The translations under genes were made by a program, and so were the position numbers. A DNA stretch of 64,000 nucleotides from Brumimicrobium mesophilum (GTDB taxonomy: Bacteria > Bacteroidota > Bacteroidia > Flavobacteriales_D > Crocinitomicaceae), in NCBI RefSeq assembly GCF_003025005.1, contig NZ_PVSS01000001.1:1-64000 (forward strand). Reading direction: 5' to 3'. The notes under the pieces were generated by a model. It saw only the letters and a list, made by a program, of their open reading frames with translations, did not search any database and was not told the DNA's origin. Of this stretch, positions 51,857 through 60,140 are shown in pieces; positions within the stretch are counted from its first letter, which is position 1; the number at the start of each line of letters is the position of its first letter.

Positions 51857-54007
51857 TTAATTATAACGCTCTATTCTATACCACAACAAAGGGGTTCCGG
51901 TCTTTTTAGGAGTGAGAATTGGATGTGTTAATTTAAGATTTCCAAATATGGATGTTCGCAAGTTAGCTTCCGAAATTAATGAATGATTTGTATAATCATA
52001 AAACAAAAGTCTATACTTGGTAAACGCCTTTAAACCTTCGACCTTCATCCTTTTCGGACGCCAAGAGATTTCAATTGGCGTTTTGAAATTCTCATCGATT
52101 CTTCCGCAGCCATTTTCGCTCAAATTCTCTATTTCATCCACATCGACTGTAAAAATATTAAAGGTTCGATTGTAAACATATCCAGCAGCAACATCACTAT
52201 CCTTCCCAATTATGTATTGATGCTCAACAACATCTTTATCGATAGGGTTAAAATTGATTTTCTCTCGACCTAATGCAGTTTTAGAATTTACTATTTCCGA
52301 AAACCAATCAGAATTGAAATAATCTTTCGCAGAAATAATATCAGGCCAGGAAACACTTTCATCTCTAAAATTAATGTGTGATTTATCTACGCCATTGTCA
52401 ATAAAAGCGGCCCAAATAAAGTGCCCTATTGCACCGGTGTAAGCATAGCGCATCACGTCTATTTTATGGCCTTGGTAATCTGAACACATGTGCGTTTCAT
52501 CTCCATGGTCAGATTCTCCAAAAAGAACAGGCTTATTGTAGGTTTTACGTAACCTTTCGATAATAGCAGCCATAGAATTTTCTTCTTCACCAAAAATATT
52601 ATTTGAACTAGATTTGGAGTGAATCAATTTTGCCGGACTTGTAGAATAATAAGAAATTGTAATAAAATCTACATCATCCAAATACCAAGTGCTATCTACA
52701 TAACCATCTTCTTCATTGGTAAAATGGGAATAAATAGCAGTCTTACCAACTGGAAAACGACCTACTGCAGTTAATAAATGATTGTTGTACTGAATTGAAT
52801 CTTTGATATAGCTACCCATTTGTTTATGGTATTCATAAACTGCTTTCCTAGCAATATCTCCAGCCGCCGACGCTTGATCGTAAGGATGTTCATTTGCATA
52901 AGGATTTTCATCCATGTGCCAAGGTTCACATAATAACTCAATTGTAGCAATACTAGTAGAATATCCCCATCTGGCCATAATGTAGCGGATTCTTTCCTTC
53001 AAAAAACGCATACCTTCTTCATGCAAAAACATATCTGAAGGAGTTTTACTATCCAACATTACTGAATATCCTGAAGGAACAAAAGGATCTTTGTAAGGCC
53101 ACGCTTTGGGATCAGGCCAATAATCAGCATAATCATAGCGAAATTGAGAATAATCGCCCAATTTCATGAAATAAGAATGATACATCAAATTAAAATTAAT
53201 TAGCGTATTATTTTCCTCACAAATTGAAAGTAATTGATCCATTTCCCATGAAAGATTTTGGCGATTTTGATAGTACCCTACTTCTTCAAACTCCACATCC
53301 AAAACACTTGGATGCATAAACATTCTAAAATACTCTCCTCCTTGCAAAATATAATCTTGTACTTGATGCTGATATTCGTCCCAAGCGGCTAGATCTAAAT
53401 TTTCATCTGTTGAATACATTAAATTATTCTTATTGGAAGGAAATGGAAGGTTTATTCCAGTTGGAATAATCGTTTCTCCATCACGTTCTAAATATTGCGT
53501 TGAGTCATTTAAAGAAACAAACCCTTTATTATCAGAAGAAACAACATTAAAACTATGAACCACTGTTTTGAATGCCGACTTTCCATTAACCTCAACAGTC
53601 ATATAAACTTGCCAGTTTCCTAATTCCGTTGGAGCGAATCGAACCCTAAACTGTTTGTTCGTTTCTAATTGTTCCCAAATATTTAGATCATGATTTCTTC
53701 GCATATCAGTATACCAAAATCCGATGGCTGTAAATTGAGATTTTTCATGCTTAAAGTGTGCTTCTACATTAATATCCCAGCTCATAAAAGGATTTAATCC
53801 ACCTCTATTATTTGGTTCGCCTTCCATATAAACCTGAATAGAATCGAGAATTTCTGGGGGTAAATTTAAACCCAATTCCAAGCGAGAGTTTAATGAAACT
53901 TGTGACTGATCTTGATTTATAAATTCAAAATCCAAGTTTTCAGGAAAAGTTAATTGGCTAAAAGTAAAAATAGGAAAGATTAAAAATAAAACTAAAACAC
54001 AACGCAT
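51857..54007 (-). CDS. Exported glycoside-hydrolase-like protein with DUF5060 domain
   Basis: A 716-residue secreted protein with a signal peptide (about 1-17, TFS-Q). Residues about 45-150 form a DUF5060-like beta-sandwich (YMEGEPNNRGGLNPFMSWDINVEAHF ... APTELGNWQVYMTVEVNG). A clan-A-type (beta/alpha)8 barrel follows (about 180-545), with Glu361 in IELLCEPWH as likely acid/base and Glu498 in VLFGESDHGDE as likely nucleophile, the spacing expected after strands 4 and 7. A C-terminal beta domain ends at 716. The sugar target is unknown. It is not next to SusC/SusD genes, so it is not a classical polysaccharide-utilisation locus. Confidence 0.8.
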   Translation of the reverse strand: MRCVLVLFLIFPIFTFSQLTFPENLDFEFINQDQSQVSLNSRLELGLNLPPEILDSIQVYMEGEPNNRGGLNPFMSWDINVEAHFKHEKSQFTAIGFWYTDMRRNHDLNIWEQLETNKQFRVRFAPTELGNWQVYMTVEVNGKSAFKTVVHSFNVVSSDNKGFVSLNDSTQYLERDGETIIPTGINLPFPSNKNNLMYSTDENLDLAAWDEYQHQVQDYILQGGEYFRMFMHPSVLDVEFEEVGYYQNRQNLSWEMDQLLSICEENNTLINFNLMYHSYFMKLGDYSQFRYDYADYWPDPKAWPYKDPFVPSGYSVMLDSKTPSDMFLHEEGMRFLKERIRYIMARWGYSTSIATIELLCEPWHMDENPYANEHPYDQASAAGDIARKAVYEYHKQMGSYIKDSIQYNNHLLTAVGRFPVGKTAIYSHFTNEEDGYVDSTWYLDDVDFITISYYSTSPAKLIHSKSSSNNIFGEEENSMAAIIERLRKTYNKPVLFGESDHGDETHMCSDYQGHKIDVMRYAYTGAIGHFIWAAFIDNGVDKSHINFRDESVSWPDIISAKDYFNSDWFSEIVNSKTALGREKINFNPIDKDVVEHQYIIGKDSDVAAGYVYNRTFNIFTVDVDEIENLSENGCGRIDENFKTPIEISWRPKRMKVEGLKAFTKYRLLFYDYTNHSLISEANLRTSIFGNLKLTHPILTPKKTGTPLLWYRIERYN

Positions 54008-54082
54008 AGAATGGTCTTTTGAGATTTAAATATAAGCAATAAAAAGTAAGGATTTAATTAAACATGCTTTTAACCTCTAAAA

Positions 54083-54820
54083 TCATTCCATTGAATAAAG
54101 AACTGGTCTACTCGGTGCTGCGTCATTTTCAAAGGCCGAGATTTGTAAATTCAGTAAGTATTCTCCGTCTTTTGCTACTTCTGGAACAAAAATCATTTCT
54201 GTGATGGTTCTATCGAAACGTGGATTTTTTGGAACTTCCCAAAACGCATGATGAAATGCCAATTCTCCCCCATCTGACTCTTTGTCAACGCTCGGTAAAT
54301 CGATAAGTAGATGCTTAACTTTTAAATCATTCATGAGTTTCAAGCATTCAATATCAATATAAGGAGGATTTGTTGAAGAGTAGTTTTTAGATTTTTTTTC
54401 TATTGTATTTGGTAGTGTCCTAATAATTAAAGCTTCAATTTCAGAATAAGCTGTCAGCGATTCTAGTTGATCCAGAGTGATTACAGAATCATCACCTCTT
54501 TTTTCTGGTCTAACACTAATTATTACAGCCTGAAAAAAATATTGATTCAAATGCTCATTAATAGAATAAACTTCTGGTGTAATGTGACCTAAACATTCAG
54601 TATGAGTTCCATGCCCATGAGGATTAAAGAAAATATTTCTGAAGTTAACAGCACCACCATCTTTTACAGAACCTATCCAACCATCTTCCATTACAGGTTC
54701 AAACCTAGGAGGTTTTACATACCAAGCAGTTGGATTATTTTCATCATTTGATAAAGGAATAGACAAGTCAATACCTTTAGTTAAATCAATTTTTTTACCG
54801 TTCTGTGTTGTTAGAATCAT
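54083..54820 (-). CDS. Cyclase / kynurenine-formamidase family metal-dependent hydrolase
   Basis: A 245-residue enzyme-like protein of the cyclase family (PF04199 type, which includes KynB arylformamidase). The metal motif HGHGTHTECLGH (H68, H70, H73, E75, H79) replaces the usual HxGTHxDxPxH with Glu for Asp. DLSIPLSN at the start and HHAFWEVPKNP (about 190) are further family traits. Its own substrate is not clear. It lies between the M48 lipoprotein gene (37 bp) and the glycoside hydrolase gene (75 bp) in one direction. Confidence 0.8.
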   Translation of the reverse strand: MILTTQNGKKIDLTKGIDLSIPLSNDENNPTAWYVKPPRFEPVMEDGWIGSVKDGGAVNFRNIFFNPHGHGTHTECLGHITPEVYSINEHLNQYFFQAVIISVRPEKRGDDSVITLDQLESLTAYSEIEALIIRTLPNTIEKKSKNYSSTNPPYIDIECLKLMNDLKVKHLLIDLPSVDKESDGGELAFHHAFWEVPKNPRFDRTITEMIFVPEVAKDGEYLLNLQISAFENDAAPSRPVLYSME

Positions 54821-54857
54821 GCTGTTTTTTTTCTTTAAAATCAGAACTCAATACTGG

Positions 54858-55661
54858 CTAAGGTAGAGACCTAACGAACGCTTGATAACGTGTCTGATAC
54901 GTTTCTTTACCAGTACAACCCTGTTGTGATGCTTCTTCATAGAAAAACTCCACACGATTTGCAGGACTTGGATGAGTACTCAACCATTCTGGTGTAGCAG
55001 AACCTCCTTCAGCTTCAATTTTCTCGAAGAACTTTGCTCCTCCAGCTGCGTTATAATCAGTAGGACACAAATAAGTTACAGATGCTTTATCAGCTTCAGT
55101 TTCGTGAGATCTCGAGAATTTCAAACTAATGATACTAGCAGTCAAATCCTTAATTAAAGCTCGGTCACCTGCAATTATATTCAACATAGTTTGAACACCA
55201 TATAATTTGGTCATTTGACGAGTTGAGTGGCGTAAATCTGCATGTCCAATTTCGTGGGCTAAAACTCCTGCCAATTGTTCCTCAGAATCCAAGTATTTTA
55301 TCAATCCAGTATAAACATAAATATAGCCTCCTGGCGTACAAAAAGCATTCTTTGTGTTATCATCTTTAATTATTCTTACTCTCCAAGCAAAATCTTCTTT
55401 ATGCGTAACATTTCCGGAGTTCAAAATTTTATTTCTCATATCATAAATGTAACGATATGGAGCAGGATTTTGAGCACTATCTAAAACAGGATATTCTGCA
55501 TTATTCCCATCAATTTCTGCGGCAACTTCTCTCCCCAATTCTTTGTCATTTTCGATTGTAAAAAGATTAAAGCTTTTCAGCCCTCCGCCATTTGTCAAAC
55601 CACAACTCATTAGAAAGGTAACCGATGATAATAAAACAGTGATATTTAATAATTTTCTCAT
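54858..55661 (-). CDS. M48-family metallopeptidase lipoprotein (BepA/LoiP-like)
   Basis: A 267-residue outer-membrane-directed lipoprotein (lipobox LMSC, Cys20). The ATG at 55661 is chosen; an ATG at 55697 would lie within the preceding gene and spoil the signal. Zinc ligands H136/H140 and catalytic E137 lie in LAHEIGHADLRHS, and the third ligand in SHETEADKASV (about 194). The ending STHPSPANRVEFF (about 235) is typical of periplasmic M48 quality-control proteases like LoiP and BepA, without TPRs here. It would degrade misassembled envelope proteins. It is 14 bp after the membrane protein gene and possibly cotranscribed with rpoN. Confidence 0.9.
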   Translation of the reverse strand: MRKLLNITVLLSSVTFLMSCGLTNGGGLKSFNLFTIENDKELGREVAAEIDGNNAEYPVLDSAQNPAPYRYIYDMRNKILNSGNVTHKEDFAWRVRIIKDDNTKNAFCTPGGYIYVYTGLIKYLDSEEQLAGVLAHEIGHADLRHSTRQMTKLYGVQTMLNIIAGDRALIKDLTASIISLKFSRSHETEADKASVTYLCPTDYNAAGGAKFFEKIEAEGGSATPEWLSTHPSPANRVEFFYEEASQQGCTGKETYQTRYQAFVRSLP

Positions 55662-55675
55662 ATTTTCAATAGATT

Positions 55676-56323
55676 TTAAGGGTAAAAATAAATACAAATA
55701 ACTTGTGATGCAAATCCTAACAAATATCCTGCACCAACTTCTTTTAAGGTATGTGCTTTTAGAAATAAACGAGCTGTCATCACCAGACCTCCAACCACTA
55801 ACACGGTGATGAGCATATTGATAGGTGCTTGCTCAAGTGGAACAGAAAACATATAAACAAAGCCGAATAATGACCCCATTCCCATACCATGTAAACTTAT
55901 TTTGGACTTTTTAGTAATAAAGTAGGCCAGAAATGAACTTAAAGCTCCACCAACAACCATAGCTTTTATGATAGACGGAATAAGCGCATTTTCTGCTTGA
56001 AACATTAAAAACAAATACAATATTATGCAATAAAATGTCATAATTGCGATTGGCGTCAATCGTTCTTCTTTGCTTTCCATATGCAACGAAGAAATGGTTT
56101 TATTGAGCCGTAGCACAACTAAAGATAGTCCTGGAGCCATTACGATAAATACCAGAAAGAGCAGTATAAATAAAAATTTAACATTAGGATCTAACAAATA
56201 TAAAGATTCACTTGCTACAAATGAACTGGATTGAACTGGCAAGAACAAAACAATTAACAAACCATAAATTGGTGTGAATAGTGGCAAGAAAACCCATGAA
56301 AGTAACGCTGAAATTTGTTTCAT
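55676..56323 (-). CDS. Integral membrane protein, degenerate PAP2-like
   Basis: A 215-residue protein with six hydrophobic helices. Positions expected for PAP2 phosphatase motifs are only partly kept: SKEERLTP (83-90) for KxxxxxxRP, KISLHGMG (about 141-148) for PSGH, and ARLFLKAHTLKEVGAG (184-199) for SRxxxxxHxxxD, with R185, H191 and E195. It could be an altered lipid phosphatase or a non-catalytic relative. Its start overlaps the rpoN stop by one base, so the two are translationally coupled. Confidence 0.65.
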   Translation of the reverse strand: MKQISALLSWVFLPLFTPIYGLLIVLFLPVQSSSFVASESLYLLDPNVKFLFILLFLVFIVMAPGLSLVVLRLNKTISSLHMESKEERLTPIAIMTFYCIILYLFLMFQAENALIPSIIKAMVVGGALSSFLAYFITKKSKISLHGMGMGSLFGFVYMFSVPLEQAPINMLITVLVVGGLVMTARLFLKAHTLKEVGAGYLLGFASQVICIYFYP

Positions 56324-57768
56324 TAAAGTTCTTTTCTTAATCTGGCTACAGGAATATTTAATTGTTCGCGGTATTTCGCTACAGTTCTCCTTGCTATGTT
56401 ATATCCTTTTTCTTTTAGCAAACCAGCCAATTTCTCATCCGTTAAGGGTTTACGTTTGTGTTCATCGCCAACTGCTTCTAATAAAATTTGTTTTACTTCT
56501 CTTGTAGAAACTTCTTCTCCAGAATCTGTAGAAAGTGATTCCGAGAAAAAATGTTTCAAAGAAAAAGTTCCGTATTGCGTTTGAACATATTTTGAATTGG
56601 CCACACGTGAAATTGTTGAGATGTCTAAATCAACTATTTCTGCGATGTCTTTTAAAATCATTGGTCGCAGCTCTGTATCATCACCCGTAAGAAAATATTC
56701 CTTTTGGTAGTTCATTATAGCCGTCATGGTAGAAAACAAAGTGTTTTGACGTTGCTGTATCGCATCTATAAACCACTTTGCAGAATCCAATTTACTTTTC
56801 ACGAATGTAAGTGCCTCCTTATCTGTTTTTTTCAACTTCGCTCCGTCTGAATAGTTTTGCAACATTTGTTTATAACCTTTGTTGATTTTTAACTCGGGAG
56901 CGTTTCTTCCATTCAGTGACAAAACAAGTTTACCGTCTTCATCCATAATTTGGAAATCTGGAACAACTTGTTGCAAAGATTTTGAAGAACTTTTTAGCGA
57001 TCCTCCTGGTTTTGGATTTAAACGAATTATTTCGTGAACAGCATCCTTTAAATCCTCCTCCGAAATTTCCATTTTAGCTACGATTTTCTTGTAGTGTTTT
57101 TTGGTAAACTCTTCAAAATAATCTTCTAAAATTTTCAAAGCTGTGTATCGTGTAATATCTCCATCTTGTCTTCTCTCCATCTGAAGAATTAAGCATTCTT
57201 GCAAATCCCTTGCACCAACTCCTGGAGGATCTAATTCTTGCACGTGCTCCAAAACGCCTTCTAAATCCGCTTCTGTTGTATGCAAGTTTTGAGAAAAAGC
57301 CAAATCATCTACTATTGATTCGAGATCTCTTTCCAAATATCCAGCATCATCCAAACTACCAATTAAATAAGTTGCAATCAACACTTCTTCTTCGGTGAGA
57401 ATTTGCATATTCAACTGACTCAACATCAATTCTTGAAAAGTTTTTCCGGAAGAAAGTGGCATAGACTTTTCTTCGTCGTCTTTACTTTTATTGTTTACAC
57501 TCGTTTTATAGGTTGGTTCATCATCTGTCAAATATTCATCAATGTCGAAATCCCTTTCGTCTTCGCCAGATTCTTCCTCATATTCTTCTTGCTCAAATTC
57601 GTCCTCTTCTACATCTTTCCCTTCTTCAAGGGCCGGATTCACCTCCAATTCTTGTTTAATTCGTTGATCCAATTCCATAGTCGGCACCTGCAACAATTTC
57701 ATCAACTGAATTTGCTGTGGTGAGAGCTTTTGCTCCATCTTTTGAGAAAATGACTGTTTAAGTGCCAT
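56323..57768 (-). CDS. rpoN: RNA polymerase sigma-54 factor
   Basis: A 481-residue sigma-54. Region I is the Gln/Leu-rich N-terminus (SFSQKMEQKLSPQQIQLMKLLQVPTMELDQRI), followed by a very acidic region II (about 52-95), the core-binding domain (about 110-300), the HTH (about 370-395: LKDIAEIVDLDISTISRVANSKYVQT) and the RpoN box ARRTVAKYRE (459-468). It needs ATP-driven enhancer-binding proteins, none of which is in the window. Its position after asnS is a conserved Bacteroidota arrangement. It overlaps the PAP2-like gene by one base. Confidence 0.96.
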   Translation of the reverse strand: MALKQSFSQKMEQKLSPQQIQLMKLLQVPTMELDQRIKQELEVNPALEEGKDVEEDEFEQEEYEEESGEDERDFDIDEYLTDDEPTYKTSVNNKSKDDEEKSMPLSSGKTFQELMLSQLNMQILTEEEVLIATYLIGSLDDAGYLERDLESIVDDLAFSQNLHTTEADLEGVLEHVQELDPPGVGARDLQECLILQMERRQDGDITRYTALKILEDYFEEFTKKHYKKIVAKMEISEEDLKDAVHEIIRLNPKPGGSLKSSSKSLQQVVPDFQIMDEDGKLVLSLNGRNAPELKINKGYKQMLQNYSDGAKLKKTDKEALTFVKSKLDSAKWFIDAIQQRQNTLFSTMTAIMNYQKEYFLTGDDTELRPMILKDIAEIVDLDISTISRVANSKYVQTQYGTFSLKHFFSESLSTDSGEEVSTREVKQILLEAVGDEHKRKPLTDEKLAGLLKEKGYNIARRTVAKYREQLNIPVARLRKEL

Positions 57769-58246
57769 AGTTATTAATTTTCAGGCTTAAAATAAATATA
57801 ATTAGCCAATTTATTGATTTTATTTCTAAAATGTGTTGAGCAAACTAATTCAAGTTTCACTACAATGGTAAATTTAAAAATATTTGAGTTATATCCGTGG
57901 TTTTTGAAATACATCTCAACATTTGGCGGCTAGTTGTTGTAGTGTTGCTACATTTTTCTCATACGGAGGAAAAGGAGTTTTGTTAAATTTTATTATCACC
58001 GCTTCGCTCTGTTTATTTTTTACACAGAGGAAAAGGGAGGATTTTCACAGAGATTCATGGAGGGTCAGCCTTAGAGAAGGAGATAAAAAGGTGATTGTTT
58101 TTTTTTTAGTTTGATGGTCGCTTCGCTCTTTTTGTTACACAGAGGAAAACAACAAGAGCGAAGCGAATATAAGCCTTTTATCACGGAAACCTCTGTGATA
58201 AAAATTGAGCGAAGCGAAAACACCTCAACTCTACATTCCTTAAAGA
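57769..58246. repeat. Repeat-rich gap between asnS and rpoN
   Basis: No gene is seen in these 478 bases. The half nearest asnS is built of GCTTCGCTC-T-rich-ACACAGAGG units: two on the plus strand (58001-58030, 58120-58145) and one on the minus strand (58190-58215), plus a lone GAGCGAAGCGA at 58156-58166. TCGCTTCGCTCTT (58118-58130) and AAGAGCGAAGCGA (58154-58166) make a 13-bp hairpin, and TATCAC/GTGATA (58180-58201) a second. They lie where an asnS transcript would end. Confidence 0.7.
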
Positions 58247-59686
58247 CTAGAAATCAGCGTTACCCGGTGTTCTTGGAAAAGGAATTACATCACGAATATT
58301 TGTCATTCCTGTTGCAAACATCACCATTCTTTCGAATCCTAGACCGAATCCTGCATGCGGAACTGTTCCGAATTTACGTGTATCGATGTACCAGTATAAT
58401 TCTTCTTCATGAATTTCAAAATCAGCGCATTTCTTCTTCAAGATATCCAAACGTTCTTCACGTTGCGAACCTCCAACGATTTCTCCAATTCCAGGGAATA
58501 AAACATCCATTGCTGCAACAGTTTTCCCATCGTCGTTTTGACGCATGTAAAAAGCCTTAATTTCAGCTGGATAATCTGTAATAATTACTGGACAATTGAA
58601 TTCCTTTTCTACCAAATAACGCTCGTGCTCCGAATGTAAATCTACTCCCCATTCAACATCAAATTTGAATTTCTTCTTTTTGAAAGGTTTCGAATTTCTT
58701 AAAATCTGAATTGCTTCTGTATAAGTGATGCGCTTAAATTCATTGTTAGCCACAAACTGCAATCTCTCAATTAAAGTTAATGGGTTTCTATCTTTTTCTG
58801 GCTTCCCTTTTTGCTCTTGTGCATCGCGATCGTTCAAGAACTTCACATCATCTGCATAGTTCTCTAAAACATAATTCGATAAATACTTCAAGAACTCTTC
58901 TGTCAAGTCCATGTTGTCTTTCAAGTCATTAAAAGCAACCTCAGGTTCTATCATCCAGAATTCCGCTAAGTGACGAGATGTATTTGAATTCTCAGCTCTA
59001 AAAGTTGGTCCGAATGTATAAACCTGACCTAAAGCCAAAGCTCCAAGTTCTGCTTCTAACTGACCAGAAACGGTTAAATTCACTGGCTTATCAAAGAAAT
59101 CTTTGCTGTAATCTACTTTTCCATCTTCCGTTTTCGGAACATTATTTAAGTCAAAGTTGGTAACATGGAACATCTCCCCTGCTCCTTCCGCATCTGAAGA
59201 TGTCAAAATCGGCGTATGTAAATTATAAAATCCTTTATCGTTAAAGAATTTATGAATTGCGAATGTCAAACCATGACGAATTCTAAATACTGCTCCGAAA
59301 GTATTCGTTCTGAAACGCAAATGCGCTTGTTCACGCAAGAATTCTAAACTGTGCTTTTTAGGCTGCATTACCGTTTTCTGAACATCATCTGGATTTGCTT
59401 CTCCAAGGATTTTCACCTCATCAACAGCAATTTCCATTGCTTGACCTTTTCCTTCTGACTCAACCAAAGTCCCTTGAACTTCAACAGCTGCAGCAGTACT
59501 TATCTTTTTCAACAATGACTCATCAAAATTTTCATAGTCAATTACCGCTTGGATATTATTGATCGTTGACCCATCATTAATCTGGATAAAACGATTGCTT
59601 CTAAAAGCCCTCACCCAACCTTTAACAATAACTTTTTCGCCTACTTCAGACGATTCCAATAACGCTTTAATTTTTGTATGTTTCAT
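58247..59686 (-). CDS. asnS: Asparaginyl-tRNA synthetase
   Basis: A 479-residue class-IIb synthetase charging tRNA-Asn. The ATG at 59686 ([12 protein letters not shown]) is chosen over an upstream in-frame ATG at 59809, which would add 41 residues derived from AT-rich intergenic sequence and from the promoter. The OB-fold anticodon domain covers about 15-110 ([19 protein letters not shown]), and the catalytic core has motif 1 around [24 protein letters not shown], motif 2 [21 protein letters not shown] and motif 3 [12 protein letters not shown]. Its presence implies direct asparaginylation. Confidence 0.96.
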   Translation of the reverse strand: MKHTKIKALLESSEVGEKVIVKGWVRAFRSNRFIQINDGSTINNIQAVIDYENFDESLLKKISTAAAVEVQGTLVESEGKGQAMEIAVDEVKILGEANPDDVQKTVMQPKKHSLEFLREQAHLRFRTNTFGAVFRIRHGLTFAIHKFFNDKGFYNLHTPILTSSDAEGAGEMFHVTNFDLNNVPKTEDGKVDYSKDFFDKPVNLTVSGQLEAELGALALGQVYTFGPTFRAENSNTSRHLAEFWMIEPEVAFNDLKDNMDLTEEFLKYLSNYVLENYADDVKFLNDRDAQEQKGKPEKDRNPLTLIERLQFVANNEFKRITYTEAIQILRNSKPFKKKKFKFDVEWGVDLHSEHERYLVEKEFNCPVIITDYPAEIKAFYMRQNDDGKTVAAMDVLFPGIGEIVGGSQREERLDILKKKCADFEIHEEELYWYIDTRKFGTVPHAGFGLGFERMVMFATGMTNIRDVIPFPRTPGNADF

Positions 59687-60140
59687 TGATATAATTTTGA
59701 CTTCTGCAAAAATAGAAAGTTTCGGGATATAGTGGTTAATAATTGAGAATGGATAATGGATAATTGATAATTTGGTGTTAATATTCCAACTTAGATACCA
59801 CAACTTCAAAGTGAAAGCAATTTAGCTAAAAATATAAGCTCGCATTTCACATCAAAATTAAAAATATACAACCAATGCGCTTTTTTCGGCAATAGGTACA
59901 TACTCTTGAAAATTAGGTTAGCGATTTATTACTTACTTTCTATGTTCGGTTACAATTTTCAAGACCCCTTCCCTATTTAATAAAAACTTAATACCCATCA
60001 ATCCACCCTTTTTACTATATTCGTTAGAATTTCTCAAATTTTGAATGAGCGAAAACCTTATTCCCGTTCAATAAATTAGAGTTTATAAATAAATTAGAGT
60101 TTATATTTAATTTAAAATTGACACAAAATACTTGCGATAT
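59687..60140. other. Intergenic region between asnS and the nucleosidase-like gene
   Basis: This 454-bp divergent gap holds a TATTTTTG -7 box for asnS (plus 59707-59714), TAATGGATAATTGATAA-type low-complexity sequence with the 16-mer also found at 618-633, and two copies of AATAAATTAGAGTTTAT at 60070-60086 and 60088-60104 (18-bp period). I see no RNA or protein gene. Confidence 0.5.
59707..59714 (-). promoter_or_regulatory. Putative -7 box of asnS
   Basis: TATTTTTG on the minus strand, 20 bp before the ATG at 59686. Its place inside the longer in-frame extension supports the shorter asnS start. Confidence 0.45.

Noticed and set aside
57403-57723. 106-codon frame opposite rpoN with a hydrophobic translation
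   Set aside because: It is the complement of the acidic region II and Q-rich region I of sigma-54, which gives Phe/Leu-rich antisense translations by codon composition.
58111-58560. 149-codon plus-strand frame antisense to asnS
   Set aside because: It begins in the repeat region and runs opposite the well-supported asnS gene; its translation has no domain-like pattern.
59687-59809. 41-residue N-terminal extension of AsnS
   Set aside because: It is made of AT-rich gap sequence that contains the likely asnS promoter; the family starts at the 59686 ATG.
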